DNA of 64,000 bases. Origin: Phaeobacter piscinae (lineage in GTDB: Bacteria > Pseudomonadota > Alphaproteobacteria > Rhodobacterales > Rhodobacteraceae). How positions within the stretch are numbered: the stretch's first letter is position 1; every line of letters starts with the position of its first letter. The translations under genes were made by a program, and so were the position numbers. This document shows positions 9,013 through 17,276 of the stretch, one piece after another. The stretch is from assembly GCF_002407245.1 (NCBI RefSeq), contig NZ_CP010681.1, positions 310,001 through 374,000 of the forward strand, written 5' to 3'. The notes beneath the pieces are model-generated. The model was not told the DNA's origin and did not search any database. It saw nothing but the letters and a program-made list of their open reading frames with translations.

Positions 9013-9645
9013 ATGAACATAGGTGATCCGGGAACAGTTCTTTACATCTCGCATCTGCAGGTGACGGTTGACGCAACAGTTGCGGTGCCGGATTGGGGTT
9101 TATCCGACGTCGGGGCCTTGCGTGTGGCGGAACTGGCGCAGCGCTTCGCTCGGTTGCAGCTGGCAGGAAAGGCGGCGGTGATCTCCAGCGCTGAGCGCAA
9201 AGCCGTCGAGACCGCCGCGCCACTGGCGGCAGCGCTTGGGGCTGCTGTCGACCAGCGCAGGGGACTGCATGAAAACGACCGAACCAGCACGGGCTATCTG
9301 CCAGCGGCCGCATTTGAAGCGCAGGCAGATGCGTTTTTTGCGAGTCCCTTGCAGTCAGTGCGCGGTTGGGAGCGGGCGGTGGATGCGCAAGACCGCATCC
9401 TGCGGGAGATATGCGCCCTCGAGGCGGACCACCCGGACAGCGCTTTGATTGTCTGTGGTCACGGCGCAGTGGGCACTTTGCTTTTCTGTTCCTTGGCAGG
9501 TGTGGAAATTGACCGGCGTTGGGATCAACCGGCAGGTGGTGGCAATTGGTTTGCCTTTGATCGGTTCAGCGGGAAACCATTTGGCCATTGGGCGCCAATC
9601 GAGACCCTGTTTGAGGGTGGCGCAATGGGGTGCGGAAATTTATAG
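9013..9645 (+). CDS. histidine phosphatase (phosphoglycerate mutase-like) family protein, variant motif
   Basis: 210 aa from the ATG at 9013; a TTG at 8971 is an alternative. The fold is indicated by LSDVG, the SSAERKAVETAAPLAAALG segment with Arg and by CGHGAVGTLL near the C-terminus, which carries the second catalytic His. The normal RHG signature at the N-terminus reads ISHLQVT, so the phospho-accepting His is kept but the preceding Arg and following Gly are lost. The substrate is unknown. It sits 81 bp after mch on the same strand. Confidence 0.75.
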   Translation: MNIGDPGTVLYISHLQVTVDATVAVPDWGLSDVGALRVAELAQRFARLQLAGKAAVISSAERKAVETAAPLAAALGAAVDQRRGLHENDRTSTGYLPAAAFEAQADAFFASPLQSVRGWERAVDAQDRILREICALEADHPDSALIVCGHGAVGTLLFCSLAGVEIDRRWDQPAGGGNWFAFDRFSGKPFGHWAPIETLFEGGAMGCGNL

Positions 9646-9677
9646 GGATGCGGGTCGGTTTTGGCTAAGCTCAGGAT

Positions 9678-10367
9678 ATGCGGATCCTTCAACTGATGGT
9701 TTTCATGCTTTTTGCTCAGGTGCCGATACAGGCGCGCGCCTGTGATCTGGCATTGGTGCTGGCAGTGGATGTCTCCGGCAGCGTCGATGTCGAAGAATAC
9801 CGCACACAGATGGAAGGCCTGGCCGCAGCATTGCAAGACGGTGTCGTGGCGGAGGCCCTGGTTCGGGCACAGGCACGGATTGCTTTGATTCAGTGGTCAG
9901 GCAGCGGCCGACAAGAGGTGACTATTAGTTGGCGACATGCTTCGGATTTTCGATCCCTAGACCTGCTGGCGGCTGATATCGCGGCGGCGCCGCGGCCCTG
10001 GCGCAACTATGCAACAGGCATCGGAGAGGCGCTGCAGCTGGCCATTGAGCAATTTCAAACCGTACCCGGATGCCGCCGCCGGGTGATTGATGTCTCTGGC
10101 GACGGGCTGTCTAACGAGGGGGTGGAGCCTGCCGCGGTGCGAGATGCGCTCGGCGCGGCTGGCGTCACGGTGAATGCCTTGGCCATTGAGGAGAGCGAGC
10201 CGGATCTGACGGCCTATTTCTTTGAGCAGGTCATCTTTGGAGCGGACGCCTTTGTTCAGACCGCAGCAGGGTTTGAGGACTATCCGCAAGCGATCCGTAA
10301 AAAGCTGTTACGCGAAGTGGCGCAGCAGAATGCCGGATTGGGCAGCTTTCTCACGGCGATCCCATAA
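9678..10367 (+). CDS. DUF1194 secreted von Willebrand factor A-like protein
   Basis: 229 aa. A signal peptide of about 21 residues (MRILQLMVFMLFAQVPIQARA) precedes a vWA domain. The MIDAS DVSGS is near residues 30-34, the conserved Thr lies in NYATGIGEAL, and the Asp in DVSGDGLSNEG. A predicted metal-binding periplasmic protein, partner unknown. 32 bp after the phosphatase gene. No terminator is evident before the sdh promoter region. Confidence 0.85.
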   Translation: MRILQLMVFMLFAQVPIQARACDLALVLAVDVSGSVDVEEYRTQMEGLAAALQDGVVAEALVRAQARIALIQWSGSGRQEVTISWRHASDFRSLDLLAADIAAAPRPWRNYATGIGEALQLAIEQFQTVPGCRRRVIDVSGDGLSNEGVEPAAVRDALGAAGVTVNALAIEESEPDLTAYFFEQVIFGADAFVQTAAGFEDYPQAIRKKLLREVAQQNAGLGSFLTAIP

Positions 10368-10414
10368 ATTCGCGAACACCATGTGATTCTGTAAGGATTC
10401 CAGCGGCTCTTGTT

Positions 10415-10445
10415 TGTGATCACTTATCGGAAGCGTGTGATCACA
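10415..10445 (+). promoter_or_regulatory. twin palindromic operator upstream of sdhC
   Basis: TGTGATCAC (10415-10423) and TGTGATCACA (10436-10445), start-to-start 21 bp apart, end 113 bp before the sdhC start. A possible -35 TTGTTG (10448-10453) with AAAATA 17 bp later follows directly, placing the sites just upstream of the promoter, as expected for an activator. The arrangement matches that at sucC. Confidence 0.65.
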
Positions 10446-10558
10446 TATTGTTGTTTTAGCGGCATTCCAAAAAATAACTGCACATTTTTACCCCTCGTTT
10501 GCGTGACAGGACGTAAAAAACCGCTAAAACGTCGTCAGCTAACCGGAAAGGAGCCAAC

Positions 10559-10942
10559 ATGGCCGATGTAAATCGGGGCAACCGCCCGCTTTCGCCACAT
10601 TTGCAGGTCTATCGCCCGCAGATCACTTCGATCACCTCGATCCTGACGCGGATTACGGGCAATGCCCTTATCGTGAGCGCGTTGCTGATCGCCTGGTGGT
10701 TCCTGGCGGCGGCAACCTCTGAAGACTACTTCCGCACTGCCAATGCTGTAATGACCAGCTGGTTCGGCGACATCGTGATGAGCCTGTCGGTGCTTGGCCT
10801 TTGGTATCACACGCTGGCCGGTGTGCGTCACCTGATCTGGGACAACGGCAAGATGCTGGATCTGGAACCTGCGCAGAAACTGGGCTGGTTCGTCATTGTC
10901 GGGTCGGTTGTCCTGACTGTCCTCACCCTTGTTATCGTTTGA
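10559..10942 (+). CDS. sdhC: succinate dehydrogenase cytochrome b556 subunit
   Basis: 127 aa. Membrane anchor of complex II with three hydrophobic helices. The N-terminal NRPLSPHLQVYRPQITSITS holds the Ser/Arg of the quinone site, and the heme-ligand His lies in LWYHTLAGVRHLIWD. GGAAAGGAG precedes the ATG. First gene of sdhCDA-(two extra genes)-sdhB. Confidence 0.96.
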   Translation: MADVNRGNRPLSPHLQVYRPQITSITSILTRITGNALIVSALLIAWWFLAAATSEDYFRTANAVMTSWFGDIVMSLSVLGLWYHTLAGVRHLIWDNGKMLDLEPAQKLGWFVIVGSVVLTVLTLVIV

Positions 10943-10960
10943 TCTGAAGGAGCAATCGCA

Positions 10961-11332
10961 ATGCGTTATTTGACAGATCGCAAGCGTGCCGTTGGCATGG
11001 GTGCTGCGAAATCCGGCACGGCACACCACTGGTCGATGCAGGTCAGCTCCATCGGGCTGCTGATCTTGGTGCCGTTGTTCGTGTTTACTTTTGGCTCGGC
11101 GCTGGGCGGATCTTATGAAGAGATCACCGCCTACTACGCTCGCCCGTTTCCCGCACTTGTTGCTCTGCTGACCATCTGGGTCGGCATGATGCACTTCAAA
11201 TCCGGTGCGCAGATCATGATCGAGGACTACGTGCATGGCTTTGCCGGTCGTCTGACGATCATTCTGGTCACCTGCCTGTCTTATGCCGTGGCCGCGGTCA
11301 GCGCCTATGCGCTGATCCGCCTGGCGCTGTAA
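10961..11332 (+). CDS. sdhD: succinate dehydrogenase hydrophobic membrane anchor subunit
   Basis: 123 aa with three membrane helices; the conserved HHWSMQVSSIGLL near residues 22-34 and HFKSGAQIMIEDYVHG match the alphaproteobacterial SdhD pattern, the latter region holding quinone-site residues. AAGGAG lies before the ATG, 18 bp after sdhC. Confidence 0.95.
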   Translation: MRYLTDRKRAVGMGAAKSGTAHHWSMQVSSIGLLILVPLFVFTFGSALGGSYEEITAYYARPFPALVALLTIWVGMMHFKSGAQIMIEDYVHGFAGRLTIILVTCLSYAVAAVSAYALIRLAL

Positions 11333-11347
11333 ATCCCGAGGTTTTCA

Positions 11348-13153
11348 ATGGCTGCTTACGAATACGAAACACATGATTATGACGTGGTCGTGGTTGGCGC
11401 CGGTGGTGCCGGCCTGCGCGCCACCCTCGGCATGGCGGAGCAGGGGCTGCGCACGGCCTGCGTGACGAAGGTCTTCCCGACCCGCTCGCACACCGTGGCG
11501 GCCCAGGGCGGCATTGCGGCGTCCTTGTCCAACATGGGGCCTGACCACTGGCAGTGGCATATGTATGACACGGTCAAAGGGTCTGACTGGCTCGGCGATA
11601 CCGATGCGATGGAATATCTCGCGCGTGAAGCGCCCAAGGCGGTTTACGAGCTGGAGCATTACGGCGTGCCGTTCTCGCGCACCGAAGAGGGCAAGATCTA
11701 CCAGCGTCCCTTCGGCGGCCACACCACCGAATTCGGCGAGGGCCCGGCGGTGCAGCGCACCTGTGCCGCCGCCGACCGCACCGGCCACGCCATCCTGCAC
11801 ACGCTTTATGGCCAGAGCCTCAAGAACAACGCCGAATTCTATGTCGAGTATTTCGCCATCGACCTGATCATGTCCGAGGACGGGCAGTGTCAGGGGGTGG
11901 TGTGCTGGAAGCTCGATGACGGCACCATGCATGTCTTCAACGCCAAGATGGTGGTGCTGGCAACTGGCGGTTACGGCCGTGCCTATTTCTCCGCAACCTC
12001 TGCGCATACCTGCACCGGTGATGGCGGTGGCATGGTTGCGCGGGCAGGCCTTGCGCTGCAGGACATGGAATTCGTGCAATTCCACCCCACAGGGATCTAT
12101 GGCTCCGGCTGCCTGATCACCGAAGGGGCGCGGGGTGAAGGTGGGTATTTGACCAACTCCGAAGGCGAACGCTTCATGGAGCGCTACGCGCCCCAGTACA
12201 AGGATCTGGCGCCGCGTGACTATGTTTCGCGTTCGATGACCATGGAGATCCGCGAAGGCCGCGGTGTGGGTGAACATGGTGATCACATTCACCTGAACCT
12301 CAGCCACCTGCCAGCCGAAGCGCTGGCCGAACGCCTGCCGGGGATTTCCGAAAGCGCGAAGATCTTTGCCGGTGTGGATGTGACCAAGGAACCGATCCCG
12401 GTTCTGCCAACGGTTCATTACAACATGGGCGGTATCCCGACCAACTATTGGGGTGAGGTGCTGAACCCGACAGCCGAGGATCCGACCGCTGTGGTGCCGG
12501 GTCTTATGGCTGTGGGCGAGGCGGGCTGTGCCTCAGTTCACGGGGCCAACCGGTTGGGGTCCAACTCGCTCATCGACCTTGTGGTTTTTGGCCGAGCTGC
12601 GGCAATCCGTGCGGGCAAGGTGGTGGATGCTGATGCGCCCAACCCTGTTCTTAATCAGGCGCAGGTAGACAAAGCCTTCGATCGGTTTGACGGTTTGCGC
12701 TATGCCAAGGGCAGCATCCCAACTGCGGATCTGCGTCTGGAGATGCAGCGCACCATGCAAAGCGATGCCGCGGTGTTCCGCACATCGGAGACCATGGCCG
12801 AAGGTGTGACCAAGATGACCGCCATCGCAGCAAAGATCGACGATCTGGCTGTGACGGACCGATCGCTGGTCTGGAACTCTGACCTGATGGAAACGCTTGA
12901 GCTGACCAACCTGATGCCAAACGCCTTGGCAACAATTGTCGGGGCAGAGGCGCGTCAGGAAAGCCGTGGTGCCCATGCTCATGAGGATTTCACCAGCCGG
13001 GACGATGAGAAATGGCGTGTCCATACCGTGAGCCGTGTTGATGGCAACAAGGTGGATCTGTCCTATCGCCCGGTTATTGTGGATCCTCTCACCACTGAGG
13101 CCGAAGGCGGCATCAGCGAGGCGAAGATCGCCCCCAAGGCGCGGACGTTCTAA
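11348..13153 (+). CDS. sdhA: succinate dehydrogenase flavoprotein subunit
   Basis: 601 aa, full length. Oxidises succinate to fumarate. The FAD-binding [12 protein letters not shown] is near residues 17-28, and the covalent-FAD His48 lies in [11 protein letters not shown]. Catalytic and dicarboxylate residues lie in [11 protein letters not shown] and in the [10 protein letters not shown] region. The C-terminal segment [16 protein letters not shown] is typical. 15 bp after sdhD. A strong 9-bp hairpin follows the stop. Confidence 0.97.
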   Translation: MAAYEYETHDYDVVVVGAGGAGLRATLGMAEQGLRTACVTKVFPTRSHTVAAQGGIAASLSNMGPDHWQWHMYDTVKGSDWLGDTDAMEYLAREAPKAVYELEHYGVPFSRTEEGKIYQRPFGGHTTEFGEGPAVQRTCAAADRTGHAILHTLYGQSLKNNAEFYVEYFAIDLIMSEDGQCQGVVCWKLDDGTMHVFNAKMVVLATGGYGRAYFSATSAHTCTGDGGGMVARAGLALQDMEFVQFHPTGIYGSGCLITEGARGEGGYLTNSEGERFMERYAPQYKDLAPRDYVSRSMTMEIREGRGVGEHGDHIHLNLSHLPAEALAERLPGISESAKIFAGVDVTKEPIPVLPTVHYNMGGIPTNYWGEVLNPTAEDPTAVVPGLMAVGEAGCASVHGANRLGSNSLIDLVVFGRAAAIRAGKVVDADAPNPVLNQAQVDKAFDRFDGLRYAKGSIPTADLRLEMQRTMQSDAAVFRTSETMAEGVTKMTAIAAKIDDLAVTDRSLVWNSDLMETLELTNLMPNALATIVGAEARQESRGAHAHEDFTSRDDEKWRVHTVSRVDGNKVDLSYRPVIVDPLTTEAEGGISEAKIAPKARTF

Positions 13154-13187
13154 GACCGTGATGCGCGCAGTTCCTGCATATAACATG

Positions 13188-13219
13188 ACACTCAGCGCCC
13201 CCTCGCGGGAGCTGAGTGT
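13188..13219 (+). terminator. hairpin between sdhA and the sulfotransferase-like gene
   Basis: Perfect 9-bp arms ACACTCAGC (13188-13196) and GCTGAGTGT (13211-13219) around a GC-rich loop, 35 bp after sdhA. No T tract follows, so partial termination or 3'-end protection of sdhCDA mRNA is more likely than full termination, since sdhB lies further downstream. Confidence 0.45.
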
Positions 13220-13237
13220 ACATGGTTGGGGGCTGCT

Positions 13238-14152
13238 ATGATGCCACTCGAGCAAGACGTTTCGACACCACCTCCGGCATCTGCTGCAGAACAACCCGGC
13301 GGTTGGCCATCTCTTGGCTGGCAGCCTGACGTCGCACTCCGCCTGTTCGGGATGCGGCGGTCTGGCAATCATGCGGTCGCTAATTGGTTGCAGCGCAACG
13401 CGCCGGGTCAGCAGGCTCTGTTCTTCAACAACTGTAAGTCCGCCCGCATGCCGCTTTCGCATCATCAGGGGATAGAGCGAAATACCGTGGGCCTGTCGCG
13501 GTCAGAGGCGCGTGATCTGCCAGCGCTTGGGGCGTCAATGGCCTCGGGTGGCCTGCTGTTGATTTCTTACGAGGACACTGTTCCGTCGGATTACAGTCTG
13601 GATCGTCCCGTCTCGGGTGATCTGGATGAGCGCCTGCTGAGTGGTGATATTCTGCTGTTGCGTAGGTTTTTGAACTGGTCCGCGTCGTTGTTGAAGAAGC
13701 TTCAGGGCAACCCTGCTTTTTCTCTGGTTCAGCGTAACGCCGTGCTGCTGCGGGCAATTGACAGCTATCGGCGCATGCTGGAGCTGGCCTCACATGCGGA
13801 TGAACTTGCGCTGGTGGTGGTTGACTACGACCGATGGATGCGCAGTGCCCACTATCGGACGGATCTGCTGGATCGCCTGGATTTGCCCTGCGCAGACAAC
13901 ACCCTCGGCAAGATACAAACCTACGGCGGTGGCTCGTCCTTTGACAAGGATCGGGGCGACGCCGATTTCGATCTGAAGACGGATAAACGCTGCCGACAGA
14001 TGGCGGAGGACGCAGAATATCAGGCGATTTTGCACCTCGCGGCCCGTGATGAGGCACTGCTGGCGGCTTTGGCGCGGCACTACCCCGATGATGCGACCCG
14101 GCTTTCACGTGTAACAGAGCACACCCCATTTACGGCAGGGGGGCTGTTCTGA
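13238..14152 (+). CDS. sulfotransferase-like P-loop protein within the sdh operon
   Basis: 304 aa from the ATG at 13238 (ATG 13241 and TTG 13226 are alternatives; GGGGG lies 7-11 nt upstream). The segment RLFGMRRSGNHAVANWL near residues 40-56 resembles the 5'-phosphosulfate-binding loop of PAPS-dependent sulfotransferases, and YGGGSSFDKDRGD near residue 230 may be part of the same site. No membrane segment or signal peptide. Acceptor unknown. It occupies the space between sdhA and sdhB. Codon usage looks like its neighbours, so recent transfer is not obvious. Confidence 0.65.
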   Translation: MMPLEQDVSTPPPASAAEQPGGWPSLGWQPDVALRLFGMRRSGNHAVANWLQRNAPGQQALFFNNCKSARMPLSHHQGIERNTVGLSRSEARDLPALGASMASGGLLLISYEDTVPSDYSLDRPVSGDLDERLLSGDILLLRRFLNWSASLLKKLQGNPAFSLVQRNAVLLRAIDSYRRMLELASHADELALVVVDYDRWMRSAHYRTDLLDRLDLPCADNTLGKIQTYGGGSSFDKDRGDADFDLKTDKRCRQMAEDAEYQAILHLAARDEALLAALARHYPDDATRLSRVTEHTPFTAGGLF

Positions 14153-14286
14153 TGCCGCCCTGCGTCTACGAAATTGCGGCTGGCATGGCCGCGACACCCA
14201 AAGATCTGCGATCCGGCCTGTCCGGGCCGCAGACACCGATCTCCTGCCTCCGCAGCGCCTCGCGCCTGCGGATGGTGGGCAGCTAA
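14152..14286 (+). CDS. 44-codon ORF coupled to the sulfotransferase-like gene
   Basis: The ATG overlaps the stop of the preceding gene (TGATG at 14150-14154), and the frame stays open for 44 codons to a TAA at 14284-14286, 17 nt before the sdhB ATG. The peptide begins [20 protein letters not shown] and has two Cys. No domain is recognised. It may serve only to carry ribosomes toward sdhB. Weakly supported. Confidence 0.35.
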   Translation: MPPCVYEIAAGMAATPKDLRSGLSGPQTPISCLRSASRLRMVGS

Positions 14287-14302
14287 GCAAGGAGAACGAT
14301 CT

Positions 14303-15082
14303 ATGGTCGAATTCGCACTTCCGAAAAATTCCAAGATCACCACGGGTAAAACCTGGCCCAAGCCCGAAGGCGCAACCAATGTGCGCAAGTTCAGCATCTA
14401 TCGCTGGAACCCGGACGACGGCAAGAACCCGCAGGTGGATACCTATTTTGTCGATATGGACAAATGCGGTCCGATGGTTCTGGACGCGCTCATCAAGATC
14501 AAGAATGAGATTGATCCAACCCTGACATTCCGTCGGTCGTGCCGCGAAGGGATCTGCGGCTCTTGCGCGATGAACATCGACGGCATCAATACGCTGGCGT
14601 GCATCTACGGGCTGGATGAAATCAAAGGTGACGTGAAAGTCTATCCGCTGCCGCATATGCCGGTGGTGAAGGATCTGATCCCTGATTTGACGCATTTCTA
14701 TGCGCAGCACGCCTCAATCATGCCGTGGCTGGAAACCAAGACCAACCGCCCTGCAAAAGAGTGGAAACAGTCTATCGAGGATCGCAAGAAACTTGATGGT
14801 CTTTATGAATGTGTGATGTGTGCCTCCTGTTCGACGTCCTGCCCCAGCTATTGGTGGAACGGTGATCGTTATCTTGGGCCGGCCGCACTGCTGCATGCCT
14901 ACCGCTGGATCATCGACAGCCGGGATGAGGCGACACCGGAGCGTCTGGACGAACTGGAAGACCCCTTTAAGCTCTACCGCTGCCACACGATCATGAATTG
15001 CGCAAAAACCTGTCCCAAGGGTCTGAACCCGGCCAAGGCGATTTCGCACATCAAGCAGATGATGGTGGAACGCGCGGTCTGA
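14303..15082 (+). CDS. sdhB: succinate dehydrogenase iron-sulfur subunit
   Basis: 259 aa. Start chosen at 14303 (AAGGAG 9 nt upstream); the open frame extends further upstream with unrelated sequence. Three Fe-S sites are visible: the plant-type [2Fe-2S] Cys in [16 protein letters not shown], the [4Fe-4S] [16 protein letters not shown] and the [3Fe-4S] [17 protein letters not shown]. Transfers electrons from SdhA FAD to the quinone site. Last gene of the operon, followed by a clear terminator. Confidence 0.97.
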   Translation: MVEFALPKNSKITTGKTWPKPEGATNVRKFSIYRWNPDDGKNPQVDTYFVDMDKCGPMVLDALIKIKNEIDPTLTFRRSCREGICGSCAMNIDGINTLACIYGLDEIKGDVKVYPLPHMPVVKDLIPDLTHFYAQHASIMPWLETKTNRPAKEWKQSIEDRKKLDGLYECVMCASCSTSCPSYWWNGDRYLGPAALLHAYRWIIDSRDEATPERLDELEDPFKLYRCHTIMNCAKTCPKGLNPAKAISHIKQMMVERAV

Positions 15083-15105
15083 TCTGACTCAGAGTACGTA
15101 TTCTC

Positions 15106-15138
15106 AAACGCCGCTCGGGAACCCTGGGCGGCGTTTTT
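15106..15138 (+). terminator. rho-independent terminator of the sdh operon
   Basis: Arms AAACGCCGC (15106-15114) and GCGGCGTTT (15128-15136), followed by a T run (to 15138), 24 bp after the sdhB stop. Confidence 0.9.
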
Positions 15139-15294
15139 CTTTGTATCGTCAGACTCTGTTTTGTCAGAGATCGCTCGCGTGTGGGGTTGCGCTGCGCGCA
15201 TGGCGATCTTGTTGAAACGGAGGGTGTGTTAGCGCGCTCACAGGCATAAATTCCTGAGCAGGGGAGAGGCATTCTCTTGAGCAGGAGCGATCAC

Positions 15295-15495
15295 ATGACC
15301 GATCAAGCCGCGACGCAATTTTATCAGACGGCTGCCAATTCGTCGGCATCACCGAAAGCAGGGCGAGCTGCCGAAGCACTGGCACATCTGGAACAGGCCT
15401 GGGCTTACTATGTGCCGGAACCACGCGTGGCTTCCCGCGCTATCACAGAGCCTGCGACCACTGAGGGCGTTGTCGATTACTACGCTGCGGCCTGA
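15295..15495 (+). CDS. small soluble protein of unknown function
   Basis: 66 aa from the ATG at 15295, preceded by CAGGAG at 8-nt spacing (a TTG at 15277 would lack this). The peptide is Ala-rich with one amphipathic stretch (AEALAHLEQAWAYYVPEP) and ends DYYAAA. No domain recognised. It stands alone after the sdh terminator. Confidence 0.5.
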   Translation: MTDQAATQFYQTAANSSASPKAGRAAEALAHLEQAWAYYVPEPRVASRAITEPATTEGVVDYYAAA

Positions 15496-15560
15496 TTGGT
15501 CGGAGCAGGGCGGCGTTGGCGACAGTTGCGGCTGAATAAAACGGTAGATAGACAGGCCAC

Positions 15561-15752
15561 ATGCCCGTGTTGATCCTCTTCCTGTTGCTTGGCGTTTTCG
15601 GATATTTCCTTTGGCGGCACAAAACGTCCAGTCTGAGCCGACATTGTCGTTGGCGGCAGGAACGCGCGGCTGACCAATGGAGATGTGCGGCTTGCGGGGC
15701 AGTACAGCCCGGCTCTGCGGCGCCAAAACTATGTCTGCGGCAGGCGGGGTAG
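15561..15752 (+). CDS. small membrane-anchored zinc-ribbon-like protein
   Basis: 63 aa. A single N-terminal membrane helix (VLILFLLLGVFGYFLW) is followed by a basic stretch and a Cys-rich tail: CRWRQ, then WRCAACGAVQ and a late PKLC, four Cys that could bind one metal ion. No family recognised. It lies 65 bp after the previous small gene. Confidence 0.5.
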   Translation: MPVLILFLLLGVFGYFLWRHKTSSLSRHCRWRQERAADQWRCAACGAVQPGSAAPKLCLRQAG

Positions 15753-15854
15753 GTAGGGGCGTTCCCTGAAACCACGATGTTCTATGGCCGGTGAGATCGC
15801 TGAAACACGGCACGTGCGACTATCACGTATAAGTTGAGTGATGGGGCGAAAAAA

Positions 15855-15968
15855 ATGCTTGATCGACTCATTGCTTTGGTGGATACGGCGCACAGACGCC
15901 AACGCACGCGCCTCTGTCCCAAGGGTTATCCCCCATGGTTACGTAGCGACGGTAACGTCTCTGATTGA
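15855..15968 (+). CDS. putative leader peptide (37 aa) upstream of ornithine decarboxylase
   Basis: ATG at 15855 preceded by GGGGCG at 7-nt spacing; the frame runs 37 codons to a TGA at 15966-15968, 40 nt before the decarboxylase ATG and in a different frame. The peptide begins MLDRLIALVDTAHRRQRTRL. It has Arg at 4, 14, 15, 17, 19 and 30, and a Pro-Pro-Trp at 26-28, a context known to slow ribosomes. Ornithine and polyamine biosynthesis genes in other bacteria are controlled by leader peptides (enterobacterial SpeFL), and a speF RNA motif has been described upstream of alphaproteobacterial decarboxylase genes. A regulatory role here is inference. Confidence 0.5.
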   Translation: MLDRLIALVDTAHRRQRTRLCPKGYPPWLRSDGNVSD

Positions 15969-15975
15969 AGTGAGC

Positions 15976-16008
15976 GGTCATAGATGGCCGGGTCTTTTGG
16001 AGATGACC
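15976..16008 (+). promoter_or_regulatory. RBS-enclosing hairpin before ornithine decarboxylase
   Basis: GGTCAT (15976-15981) can pair with ATGACC (16003-16008), directly abutting the ATG at 16009 and enclosing the Shine-Dalgarno GGAG (15999-16002). The left arm starts 7 nt after the leader ORF stop, within reach of a ribosome paused at its end. The stem is only 6 bp, so the structure is tentative. Confidence 0.4.
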
Positions 16009-17184
16009 ATGAACGCAAACGTAACCGGGCAACTTGCCCGTCAAGATGCTATTGTCCCCGTTTCTCGCCACCTGTCTTACATTGCACAGAACGCGTTTGA
16101 CCGACCGACACTGGTGATCGACAGTCAAGCTGTTGCCCGGCAATACGCCGCCCTCGCGCAAGGTCTGGGCCGCGCCCGTATTCACTACGCTGTTAAAGCC
16201 AATCCGGAGCCGCAGATCCTGAGGCGCCTGACCAGCATGGGATCCAATTTCGATGCGGCCAGTCGGGCTGAGATTGAGATGTGTTTGGCTGCTGGCGCAA
16301 AGCCGAAACAGATTACTTTTGGCAACACCATCAAGCGCCCGGCGGACATCGCTTTCGCGCATGAAATCGGTATCACGCATTTCGCCGTTGACGCCTTGGC
16401 AGAGATGGAGAAACTGGCTGAGCACGCGCCGGGTGCGCGGGTTTGTATCCGTCTGCTGGTTGAGGCGACCGGCGCTGATTGGCCGTTGAGCCGTAAGTTC
16501 GGCTGTACCCCTGCGATGGCGCTGACCCTGATGGACCGTGCCCGCGACCTTGGTCTATGCGTATCTGGCCTTTCCTTCCATGTCGGATCGCAGACCCGTG
16601 ATCCGCAGATGTGGGCCGACACGCTTGATCAGGTGGCGCAGGTCTGGCGCGCGGCCAAGAACGCCGGACATGAGTTGACCCTGCTGAACATTGGCGGCGG
16701 TTTTCCCGCCAGCTATGGCACTGAGGTGATGGCGCCGAACCGCTACGCGCAGGACGTAATGGCGCTGGTGAACGCGCGGTTTCCGGACGCCTGCGAAATC
16801 ATGGCGGAACCGGGCCGCGGGTTGGTGGCAGAGGCAGGCGCAATCGCGGCAGAAGTTTTACTGGTGTCGCGCAAGGATGCGGGTGATCTGCACCGCTGGG
16901 TCTATCTGGATATCGGGAAATTCTCCGGTCTGGCCGAAACCATGGACGAGGCGATCCGCTATCGCATCACCACGGATCATGGTGACGGGCAGACCGGTCC
17001 CTGCATTCTGGCGGGCCCATCGTGTGATAGCGCCGATGTGCTCTATGAAAAGCAGCTTTATCAAATGCCGCTGGAGCTGAAAGCCGGAGACCGCGTCGTG
17101 ATCCATGCCTGTGGCGCCTATACGACCACCTATGCATCGGTCGGGTTCAATGGCTTCCCGCCGCTGGATGTGGTGGTGATCTGA
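16009..17184 (+). CDS. ornithine/lysine/arginine decarboxylase, PLP fold-type III
   Basis: 391 aa from the ATG at 16009 (GGAG 6 nt upstream); the upstream extension of the frame (15838) is the structured leader. Alanine-racemase-fold decarboxylase: PLP Lys63 in HYAVKANPEP, FHVGSQ near residue 185, the glycine loop NIGGGFP, EPGRG for PLP phosphate, and the C-terminal catalytic Cys in GPSCDSADVLY. It makes putrescine (or cadaverine) for polyamine synthesis. Ornithine decarboxylase is most likely; lysine activity is possible in this family. The 5' leader suggests translational control. Confidence 0.9.
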   Translation: MNANVTGQLARQDAIVPVSRHLSYIAQNAFDRPTLVIDSQAVARQYAALAQGLGRARIHYAVKANPEPQILRRLTSMGSNFDAASRAEIEMCLAAGAKPKQITFGNTIKRPADIAFAHEIGITHFAVDALAEMEKLAEHAPGARVCIRLLVEATGADWPLSRKFGCTPAMALTLMDRARDLGLCVSGLSFHVGSQTRDPQMWADTLDQVAQVWRAAKNAGHELTLLNIGGGFPASYGTEVMAPNRYAQDVMALVNARFPDACEIMAEPGRGLVAEAGAIAAEVLLVSRKDAGDLHRWVYLDIGKFSGLAETMDEAIRYRITTDHGDGQTGPCILAGPSCDSADVLYEKQLYQMPLELKAGDRVVIHACGAYTTTYASVGFNGFPPLDVVVI

Positions 17185-17276
17185 CGTCAGGCGGCTTGGG
17201 AACGCGGTCGCAATCACCGCTTGTCTCGGGGCGTCGCTTTGGCTTTCATGGCGCAAACAATAAAGAGGTTTGCGCC

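Noticed and set aside
15838..16008. N-terminal extension of the decarboxylase frame to 15838
   Set aside because: The extension has no fold-type III similarity, lacks a ribosome-binding site and overlaps the leader ORF and hairpin; GGAG supports the start at 16009.
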